DNA of 55,086 nt from Verrucomicrobiota bacterium. GTDB taxonomy: Bacteria; Verrucomicrobiota; Verrucomicrobiia; CAIQCK01. The stretch spans positions 1-55,086 of the forward strand of contig JAPLTX010000062.1 of assembly GCA_026397915.1 (NCBI GenBank), written 5' to 3'. How positions within the stretch are numbered: the first letter of the stretch is position 1; every line of letters starts with the position of its first letter. A program made the translations under genes and the position numbers. Below are positions 20,913 to 27,540 of the stretch, piece after piece. The notes below the pieces were generated by a model. The model saw only the letters and a program-made list of their open reading frames with translations. It was not told the origin of the DNA and did not search any database.

Positions 20913-21257
20913 TTATTTGCCCCACGAGGTGGCGTTGGGTTGCGCGGCGAACTCCATGAACTCATAAACGGCGCCGTCTTTCTCGACGAACACGACGGTC
21001 AGGCCAGGCATCGCCTCGAACGGGCCGAGCACGACCTTCTCGCCGGCGATGGCGGTCTTGATGCTGTCCACGCGGAAGGCGAAGTGCGGCAGGTCGCGCA
21101 CGACGCCTTTGACTGGCGAGTCCGGCTCAAAACGCAAGAACTCGACCTTGTATTTGTGCTTCAGCGGGTCGGTGACCCAAACTTTGCTGGCGGGCACGTA
21201 GGTCTCGCCGGGCTGTTTGTCGTCGGTGGGCAGGCCGAGGTGATGAAACTCTCTCAT
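20913..21257 (-). CDS. VOC-superfamily (glyoxalase-like) protein
   Basis: The 114-residue product is a single-domain VOC protein: FHHLGLPTDD at the start (first metal-type histidine region), a central KYKVEFLRFEP, DLPHFAFRVDS (second histidine strand) and AVYEFMEFA (glutamate end). VOC proteins dimerise and act as metal-dependent isomerases, epimerases or dioxygenases. The ATG at 21257 follows AAAGGA and matches the domain start; an in-frame upstream ATG at 21326 gives non-protein-like sequence. In this operon an epimerase or isomerase working with the Gfo/Idh enzymes is plausible but unproven. Confidence 0.8.
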   Translation of the reverse strand: MREFHHLGLPTDDKQPGETYVPASKVWVTDPLKHKYKVEFLRFEPDSPVKGVVRDLPHFAFRVDSIKTAIAGEKVVLGPFEAMPGLTVVFVEKDGAVYEFMEFAAQPNATSWGK

Positions 21258-21274
21258 GGTCGGGTCCTTTCTGT

Positions 21275-22273
21275 TCACAGCTTCACGATCTTTCCCGTCG
21301 CCGCCGACTTCTCCGCCGCGAGGCACGCGCGCACGGCGGCGGCCGATTCCTCCGGCGTAATGACAGTCGGTTTGCGGCCTTCAAGGACGCACGTGGCGAA
21401 GTAACTCAGTTCCTCGCGCAACGCTCCGGCCCGCACGCCGTGCAGCGACGGCCAGTAGGTCGTGTCGGGCGAGTGCCAGCCGGTTTTGTCCACGACCGAG
21501 AAGTTCGGATGTGTTTCGTGGATGTGAATGGAGCCTTCGGTGCCGATGATCTCCATCCGCTCGTCAATCTGGAACGCTGTCGTATCGGGCAGGAACCACG
21601 TGTCCTCCAGCACGCCGATGGCGCCACTGTCGAAGCGATACATGGTCCAGCCGAGGTCGGGGTTCTTGAACTTGCGGACATTGACGGTCTGCGCGTAGGC
21701 CGAAACGACCTTCGCGCCGGAATACCACAGCATCAGGTCGGTGTCGTGGACGCCGTCGCCGATGATTGGGCCGATCTTCGGCAGCACCGACTGGCCGACG
21801 AACGCCGGGATGTTCCGTCGCGCATACATCGAGACGATGCGGCCAATCTTGCCCTCGGCAATGGCGTCCTTGGCGGCTGCGTAGCGCGGATTGAATCGGC
21901 AGATGTGGCCAACCATGAAGAACTTCGACGTCGCCTTCGTGGCCTTCACAATCTTCTCGCAGTCGGCGACCGTCGAAGCCATCGGTTTTTCGAGGAAGAC
22001 GTGTTTACCAGCCTTCAACGCTGCGATAGTCGGTGCTACGTGTTGGTCCCACATCGTCACAACGCTGACGGCATCCACGTCGGGATCGGCAAGCAGCTTG
22101 TTGTAGTCGGTGTAGGTCTTCTTCACGCCGAAGGTCTTGGCGACCTCCTTCAGCCGTGACTCCGTGCGCGTGCAGAGCGCGTGAAGCTCGACGTGCGGGA
22201 TGCCCGACAGCGCCTCGCAATGCTTCTCCCCGAACCATCCCAATCCGATGACGGCGACTCTGACCTTGTTCAT
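21275..22273 (-). CDS. Gfo/Idh/MocA family oxidoreductase, cytoplasmic
   Basis: The 332-residue protein has an N-terminal Rossmann fold (VAVIGLGWFGEKHC), the conserved EKP motif in HVFLEKPMAS, and a C-terminal alpha/beta substrate domain with GDGVHDTDLMLW (the D-x-x-x-H-type catalytic region). These enzymes oxidise or reduce sugars, inositols and their derivatives with NAD(P). No signal peptide is present, unlike the two paralogues upstream. The start at 22273 is fixed by the Rossmann motif; 45 upstream codons read as non-protein. It is 17 bases from the VOC gene. Confidence 0.92.
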   Translation of the reverse strand: MNKVRVAVIGLGWFGEKHCEALSGIPHVELHALCTRTESRLKEVAKTFGVKKTYTDYNKLLADPDVDAVSVVTMWDQHVAPTIAALKAGKHVFLEKPMASTVADCEKIVKATKATSKFFMVGHICRFNPRYAAAKDAIAEGKIGRIVSMYARRNIPAFVGQSVLPKIGPIIGDGVHDTDLMLWYSGAKVVSAYAQTVNVRKFKNPDLGWTMYRFDSGAIGVLEDTWFLPDTTAFQIDERMEIIGTEGSIHIHETHPNFSVVDKTGWHSPDTTYWPSLHGVRAGALREELSYFATCVLEGRKPTVITPEESAAAVRACLAAEKSAATGKIVKL

Positions 22274-22313
22274 AGCATTTTTCCTGATTCGCTGGTGGCA
22301 GCTTACCAATAAA

Positions 22314-23681
22314 TCAAATTTCCGTCCATTGTCCCGGGATCGGCACGGGATAGCGGCCTTCGGCGTCGGCCTTGATCGGCGGCTCGCTGTCGTCGGTGAG
22401 GTTGTCAATGTTCGGGCAGAACTTGAAGTCGGATTTCATCGCCTCGTCCCATGTGATCACGCGGCCCATGTGAACCGCCGCCCGGCCCATGATGTCGGCG
22501 AGGTTGGTCATTGCTGCCCGCTTGGCCTCGTTGTGCGGTTTGTTGTTGCGGATGGCGTCGAATAACGCGTCCCACTCCGCCTGATACAGCGTGATCGGCT
22601 CCTTCTCCGCCTCCCACGCGATGTTGTCCGGCGCGCAACGCTGGTCTTTGTAAGTGTGCACGATGCTGGCATGGATCGGACCGGAGAATTGCGCCGCGCA
22701 CTTGGCGCCGTGGACGAAGGTGGTGAACTCCTCATAGCACTTCGGGATGTAGCGGACCACGTCGTAGGCCTTTGTGCCGTCGGCGAACGTCCCCTCCACC
22801 GAGAACGAGTCGAGGTTCTGGCTGCAATCTTTGCTGTTGGCGACGCGCCCGCCGATGCCGTGTGCGCTCACAGGATACTCGCCCTTGAGCCAGCAGATCT
22901 CATCAATCTGGTGGATGTCCATCTCCGCCCAGAGGCCGCCGGAAACCCAGAGGAACTTCGTGAAGTTTCGGATTTGGTAATGCAGGTCTTTCACATCCGC
23001 CGGGCGTGGGCGCAGCGGGCCGCTCGAACCCATGCGGTAGGCGCGGATGAGTTGAATCTGGCCCAGCTCGCCCTCGCGGATGCGCTTGATGAGTTCCTGC
23101 CGGTTGCGCGAATGGCGGCACATGAGGCCGGCGGCGATCTTGAGGCCCTTCTTGTCAGCCACCTCGGCTGCCGCGATCACGCGACGGCATCCCGGCGGAT
23201 CGGCCGCGAACGATTTCTCCATGAAGACGTTGACGCCTTTCTCGACGGCGTATTCCAGTTGCCCCGGGCGGAAACCGGCGTAACCGGTCAGCATCGCCAC
23301 ATCGCCTGGCCTCAGGCAGTCAATCGCCTTCTTGTAGGCGTCGAAGCCGATGAACTGGCGGTCGGCGCGCACGTCCACGTTATCGCCGAACTTATCGTGC
23401 AGCGCCTTGTGCGAGCGCTTCAGCCGGTCCTCGAAGAGATCGGCCATCACGACGAGCTTGGCGGGGCCGTTGGCGGATTCGAGCGCGTTGGCGACCGCGC
23501 CGCTGCCGCGTCCGCCGCAACCGATCAGAGCGAGGTTGATGGCGTTGCTTCCGGCAGCGTGGACGCGGGGAATGGCGACGCCGGCGAGCGCGGAGGCGGC
23601 GACGGCCTTGCCGGTCCACTGGAGGAACTCGCGGCGCGTGGGTTGCGAGGGTTGTTGAGGGGACGATGATTCAGTGTTCAT
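22314..23681 (-). CDS. Tat-exported Gfo/Idh/MocA family oxidoreductase
   Basis: The 455-residue protein carries a twin-arginine signal (TRREFLQWTGKAVAASALAG then AIPRVHAAG) and a Rossmann fold (LALIGCGGRGSGAV). The usual EKP motif reads EKS here (VFMEKSFAA), a change at the proline that may alter cofactor geometry. DIHQIDEICWL is the D-x-H-x-x-D catalytic region. Tat export implies that the protein folds and takes up its nucleotide cofactor before export and acts in the periplasm, as in NADP-retaining members such as glucose-fructose oxidoreductase. The start at 23681 is chosen because it precedes the Tat motif closely; an upstream ATG at 23744 would add 21 low-complexity residues. Confidence 0.9.
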   Translation of the reverse strand: MNTESSSPQQPSQPTRREFLQWTGKAVAASALAGVAIPRVHAAGSNAINLALIGCGGRGSGAVANALESANGPAKLVVMADLFEDRLKRSHKALHDKFGDNVDVRADRQFIGFDAYKKAIDCLRPGDVAMLTGYAGFRPGQLEYAVEKGVNVFMEKSFAADPPGCRRVIAAAEVADKKGLKIAAGLMCRHSRNRQELIKRIREGELGQIQLIRAYRMGSSGPLRPRPADVKDLHYQIRNFTKFLWVSGGLWAEMDIHQIDEICWLKGEYPVSAHGIGGRVANSKDCSQNLDSFSVEGTFADGTKAYDVVRYIPKCYEEFTTFVHGAKCAAQFSGPIHASIVHTYKDQRCAPDNIAWEAEKEPITLYQAEWDALFDAIRNNKPHNEAKRAAMTNLADIMGRAAVHMGRVITWDEAMKSDFKFCPNIDNLTDDSEPPIKADAEGRYPVPIPGQWTEI

Positions 23682-23817
23682 GGCGGGTGTCTGGTTGATC
23701 CCGGTCCGCGATTGCGGCGAGGAAGGTTGGTTGCTTGATGTCATGATGATTTTAAATGGTTTAACACGCGTTCACTCTGGAAGACTGGACTACGTTCATC
23801 AGCTTCTGAAGAAACTA

Positions 23818-24888
23818 TCACTTCAACACTTCCGCCAAGGTCACTTCGCGCTTCTCGGCCAGCGACCGTTTGCCAGCTTCGAGCACGGCGATGACTTCGA
23901 CTTCCTCTTCGATCGGCACGCTCTCTTTCTTCGTGCGCACCAGTTCGATGAACTTCTGCAGCAGATACCAGTAGAGGTCGGCAAGGTTCGGCGTCAGCGT
24001 GCGCCAGCCTTTGGTGCCGTAGAGGTTGATCTGGTAGCCGGCGCGCATCCATTCCTTCTCGCCAACCATCAGCATCAGGTCACGGCCGTTCTCGAAGCGC
24101 ACGCGGACGATGTTGCGGCCCGGCTGGCCGACGTTGAGGCACGAGACCGCGCCGCGGCCGAGGACCGCGTAGGCCATCTCCAGCGCGTGGATGCCGTAAT
24201 AGACCAGTTCGTTGCCGCAGATGGTCGTGGCGAGATGGATGTTGCCCAACGACGGCACTTCCTTGGCCAGCGCAAGCACGTCCGGCACGAACCGCAGCGA
24301 GCTGGCCGACATAAACGGCGTGCCCGCCTTGCGCGCGACCTCGGCGATCTCCTTCGCCTGCTTCGCGGTCATGGCCAGCGGCTTGTCGCAGAACGTCGGC
24401 ACGCCCTTGCGCAACGGCGTGAGCGCATATTTCCAGTGATCGCCGGTGCCGTCGTCCACGATGGCGACAGCGTCCACGCCATCGGAGCATTCGTCGGCGC
24501 TGTTGCAGACCGTCGGGATGCCGCACACGTCCGCGAGCTTTTCCGCCGCCGACTTCACAGGGTCCCAAACCCTGACGACCTGCACGCCCTCGATGCGTTT
24601 CTTGGACGCGACGAAGGTTCCCTCGATTTGCTTGCGCTTGGCTTCGTCGAAGCCGTTGCAGCAGGTGGAGAACGCCGTGCCGTGATGTGATCCGGGCGTG
24701 CGTGGCGCGCCCATGTAACCGTAGGTCGCCGCCGAGATAAGACCGAGCCTGAGCTTCGCGCCGCCGTCCGCGCCGTGAAGAATAGCTGGCATTCCCATCG
24801 GCGACGCGAGCCCACAGGCGATAGCGACGCGGGAGGATTGTTTCAGGAAAGTCCGGCGCGAAACGGGGCTGTCAGCATCTTGGTTCAT
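23818..24888 (-). CDS. Tat-exported Gfo/Idh/MocA family oxidoreductase
   Basis: The 356-residue product begins with a Tat motif (SRRTFLKQSSRVAIACGLAS) and a Rossmann-type domain (LRLGLISAATYGYMG). The dinucleotide loop is GLISAAT instead of the usual GxGxxG, so cofactor binding may be weakened. The EKP motif reads DKP (FCDKPLAMT). It is the first gene of the long minus-strand operon, 92 bases downstream of the regulator gene, with a candidate operator in between. The ATG at 24888 is preferred; a second ATG three codons upstream is possible. Like its paralogue, it probably acts on an exported or periplasmic sugar derivative. Confidence 0.87.
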   Translation of the reverse strand: MNQDADSPVSRRTFLKQSSRVAIACGLASPMGMPAILHGADGGAKLRLGLISAATYGYMGAPRTPGSHHGTAFSTCCNGFDEAKRKQIEGTFVASKKRIEGVQVVRVWDPVKSAAEKLADVCGIPTVCNSADECSDGVDAVAIVDDGTGDHWKYALTPLRKGVPTFCDKPLAMTAKQAKEIAEVARKAGTPFMSASSLRFVPDVLALAKEVPSLGNIHLATTICGNELVYYGIHALEMAYAVLGRGAVSCLNVGQPGRNIVRVRFENGRDLMLMVGEKEWMRAGYQINLYGTKGWRTLTPNLADLYWYLLQKFIELVRTKKESVPIEEEVEVIAVLEAGKRSLAEKREVTLAEVLK

Positions 24889-24930
24889 CGCGCTCACGCT
24901 AGCGGGTCCGGCGCGCAGGACAAGCGCGCC

Positions 24931-24959
24931 CTTTTACAAGAACACACTTTTCTTTTACA
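24931..24959 (-). promoter_or_regulatory. Candidate regulator binding site: direct repeat at 21-bp spacing
   Basis: The 8-mer CTTTTACA occurs at 24931-24938 and 24952-24959, that is, with exactly 21 bp between starts (two helical turns). It is in AT-rich sequence 43-71 bases upstream of the first operon gene. AraC-family regulators, including XylR types, commonly bind direct repeats with this spacing. The upstream gene encodes such a regulator on the same strand. No clear -10 box was found. Confidence 0.5.
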
Positions 24960-24980
24960 GAATCTTCCGACGGAGGACGG

Positions 24981-26180
24981 TCATGCCTTGGACGAGAATC
25001 GGGACGAGGCTTGTCTGCGATATGAGGCGGGGGGGCTTCCGAATCGGGCTGCAAAAAGCGTGGTCATGTGCTGCACAGAACCAAAACCAGACTGGGCTGC
25101 AATCTGCTTCAGCGTAAGATCGCTTTCCCGGACAAGACATTCCGCCCGTTGAAGCTGCACGCGCCGAATCTCCGCGAACAGCGTTCGGCCCATTGCCTGT
25201 TTGAATCGCAATTCCAGCGTTGACCGTGAAAGCGCCAGGGCGTCACACACCTCTTGGGCGGTAATGCCTGCGGCAGCGCTACCACGTATCATGGCCACGG
25301 CACGGGCAACTTTGGCATCATCAACGGCCAGAACGTCCGTGGACTGGCGGGTCACCACCCCTTCCGGCTCCACAACAAACCTTCGCTTTCGGTGTCGCCT
25401 TCCGGACATCAACCGATCAAGCAAGGCTGCAGCCTCGTGACCCACGCGCCGCGCACCCGACTCAACGCTGCTCAATGACGGGTGACTCAGTTGGCAAAGC
25501 ATCTCGTCGTTGTCCACGCCGATCACGGCGACCTCGTCAGGAACCTGAATGCCCGCCAAACGGCAGACTTCCAGAACCTGTCGCGCACGCTTGTCGTCGG
25601 CTGCCATGAGTCCCACCGGCTTGGGCAGCGAGGCCAGCCACCGGGCCAGCGAGGCGCGAAACCCTTCCCAATCCCGCGTCGTGCGATGTCTTCCCGCGTA
25701 GGTGCTGCACGCGAAGCCCGACTCGCCGACTCGCCCGGCGAACTCCCGACCGCGTTCCTGCGCCCAGCCGTTGACAATGCTTTTGGGATATCCGCAGAAG
25801 GCAAAGTTGTGAAAGCCGCGGTCCAGCAGGTGCTCGGCCGCGAGGCGGGCAATGGCGCGATTGTTCGGGTAAAAGTAAGGAATGCGCGAGGCCGGATCAT
25901 ACCAGCCGAAGCCGCCGCCAAAGCCGACCGACGGGATGCGCGAGGCGGTCACCTGCGCCGCGACGCGCGGGTCGTCGAAGTCGGCGATGATGCCGTCGCC
26001 GTGCCAGGTCCTCAAGTCGGGCAGGCGTTGGTCGCTGAGCGAGTTCTCCTCGATATGCACGCTCCAGTTGGCCAGCTTGCGCACATAGGCGGCGACGCCC
26101 GCCATGACTTTCACGTCATAGAGCTGCCTGGCGTCGTAAATCAGGGCGACGTGTCGCATTTGTCTAGCGTTTCTTCTCAT
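24981..26180 (-). CDS. XylR-type regulator: LacI-like sensor with AraC DNA-binding domain
   Basis: The product (399 residues from the ATG at 26180, 392 from the ATG at 26159) has a periplasmic-binding-protein-like sensor domain in the first two thirds (HVALIYDARQLYDVKVMAGV at the start, VAVIGVDNDEMLCQLSHPSL near the end). A C-terminal AraC-type domain with two helix-turn-helix units follows (GITAQEVCDALALSRSTLELRF and LTLKQIAAQSGFGSVQHMTTLF, described as regions). This is the architecture of xylose-responsive XylR and related sugar-sensing activators. It overlaps the SGNH gene stop by 17 bases if the longer start is used. It is expected to regulate the operon that begins at 24888. Confidence 0.92.
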   Translation of the reverse strand: MRRNARQMRHVALIYDARQLYDVKVMAGVAAYVRKLANWSVHIEENSLSDQRLPDLRTWHGDGIIADFDDPRVAAQVTASRIPSVGFGGGFGWYDPASRIPYFYPNNRAIARLAAEHLLDRGFHNFAFCGYPKSIVNGWAQERGREFAGRVGESGFACSTYAGRHRTTRDWEGFRASLARWLASLPKPVGLMAADDKRARQVLEVCRLAGIQVPDEVAVIGVDNDEMLCQLSHPSLSSVESGARRVGHEAAALLDRLMSGRRHRKRRFVVEPEGVVTRQSTDVLAVDDAKVARAVAMIRGSAAAGITAQEVCDALALSRSTLELRFKQAMGRTLFAEIRRVQLQRAECLVRESDLTLKQIAAQSGFGSVQHMTTLFAARFGSPPASYRRQASSRFSSKA

Positions 26181-27384
26181 CTTGGCCGCGCCTTGCCTCC
26201 CGGTCAACTGCACAAAGATCCTTGATGCGAAGGCTCAGATGGGAGGCGATGATGCGATTTCCGTAGGCGGAGGCATGTCCCTTGAAACGCGAGACATTGA
26301 AAAGCGCCGGCTCAAAGTCGGCCTCCGCGATGTCAACAACCGTCAACGGCGGTCTGCGAGTCTTCAGGCGACGCACGTAGTCGGCGTATTTGGGCTGCCG
26401 CCGGCCGTCTTTCCATTTCTGCACGTTGGGAACAAAGAGGATGATCGGCGTGACGCCCCGGCGCTGGCTGGTCTCCAGAAAACGGTCCAACACGTAATCC
26501 ATCGCCATCTCACCTTCACGGGTTCTCCACAGGTTGAAATCAAGGGCTGCGCGGCCGTAGCGGATGTGATGGACCACGCATCGGGCAAGGCCGAACGAAT
26601 AAGGAAACGCGGCCCGCAGCTTGAAGGCCGACCAGAAGTCAATGTCCGCGCTCTTGCAGACGGCCCGTTTTAGATCTCGCCGGTCAAACGAGTCGCCAAA
26701 GCAGGTGTGGAGCACGTTGCCGTGGAATCGCGCGGTTCCATGCACCGGCTCCAGACAGGGCGAGAAGCTCAGCGGATGCATCATCCCGCCGATGAAGTAG
26801 CGATTGGCATTGACCAACCGGTTGATGTTCTCCTCATAGACAGTGAGGATGGCCAGGGCAGGAACCAACCCTTTTTCCGTATGGCGCTGGTATTTGAGCA
26901 CGGCTTGAAGCGGGCTGTAGGCGTAAACACCAAAGTTGCGAACATCCTGACGCACTTCCGCCTCCAAGTGATACGCCCAGGTTTCATCATCGTTGACTTC
27001 CACGCCTTGGGCAAAGGAATCCCCATAAACCGCAATGCGGGGCTTGTTGGTGTGCAGGCGATCCACTCGCGACCGGTCCGCGTTCGTTCGCATAGTGAAT
27101 TTTCTGCCAGCGGAATTTGTTTGCTCGCTTTGCTGGTTGGGCTGCAGGTCCCAGCCCAGGACCGGGTCATACTGGGCAACAATGGAATCACGTTGAGCGG
27201 GGCTGAGTTGGGCAAGAAAACTATCAACGCCGGCTTCGACCACGATTGCAGGAAAGAACCGGTAGCAAGTCTTGTAGCCCAGAAAACACGCAAGCTCGAC
27301 GACGAGAGAACAAAGCGCCAGCCGCGCCACGAAAAGGAACATCTTCTTGCGCAACTTCTCCCGGTTCAGAAGAGTGTGGGTCAT
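26164..27384 (-). CDS. Membrane-anchored SGNH-hydrolase-like protein
   Basis: The 406-residue protein has one N-terminal hydrophobic helix (MFLFVARLALCSLVVELACF). Its SGNH-type core holds block I in IAVYGDSFAQG (nucleophile Ser in GDS) and a C-terminal block V-like GHASAYGNRIIASHL, where the usual D-x-x-H is shifted. The block II glycine and block III GxN are not clearly visible, so catalytic competence is uncertain. SGNH enzymes release O-acyl groups from polysaccharides or lipids, or act as acyltransferase partners. It is the first gene ahead of the regulator and overlaps it. A second ATG at 27342 starts right at the hydrophobic helix. Confidence 0.72.
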   Translation of the reverse strand: MTHTLLNREKLRKKMFLFVARLALCSLVVELACFLGYKTCYRFFPAIVVEAGVDSFLAQLSPAQRDSIVAQYDPVLGWDLQPNQQSEQTNSAGRKFTMRTNADRSRVDRLHTNKPRIAVYGDSFAQGVEVNDDETWAYHLEAEVRQDVRNFGVYAYSPLQAVLKYQRHTEKGLVPALAILTVYEENINRLVNANRYFIGGMMHPLSFSPCLEPVHGTARFHGNVLHTCFGDSFDRRDLKRAVCKSADIDFWSAFKLRAAFPYSFGLARCVVHHIRYGRAALDFNLWRTREGEMAMDYVLDRFLETSQRRGVTPIILFVPNVQKWKDGRRQPKYADYVRRLKTRRPPLTVVDIAEADFEPALFNVSRFKGHASAYGNRIIASHLSLRIKDLCAVDREARRGQDEKKR

Positions 27385-27503
27385 GACGAGATTGAGCGTG
27401 GCGTTGACTCTAGAGCATGTTGAAGCTGAAGCAAGCTGGCAATCGGCCGGGCATCAATGTCCTGCCAGACTCCGTCCAGCCGCGGCTGGCGGCCACAGCT
27501 CCG

Positions 27504-27531
27504 TTGACTTGATGGGGCGACACTCTATTAT
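27504..27531 (+). promoter_or_regulatory. Candidate promoter giving a near-leaderless transcript
   Basis: TTGACT at 27504-27509 and TATTAT at 27526-27531 are 16 bp apart. A start site about 7 bp past the -10 box would fall near 27538, leaving about three bases before the ATG at 27541. No Shine-Dalgarno sequence is seen in front of that ATG. Confidence 0.45.
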
Positions 27532-27540
27532 CCGCCTTCC

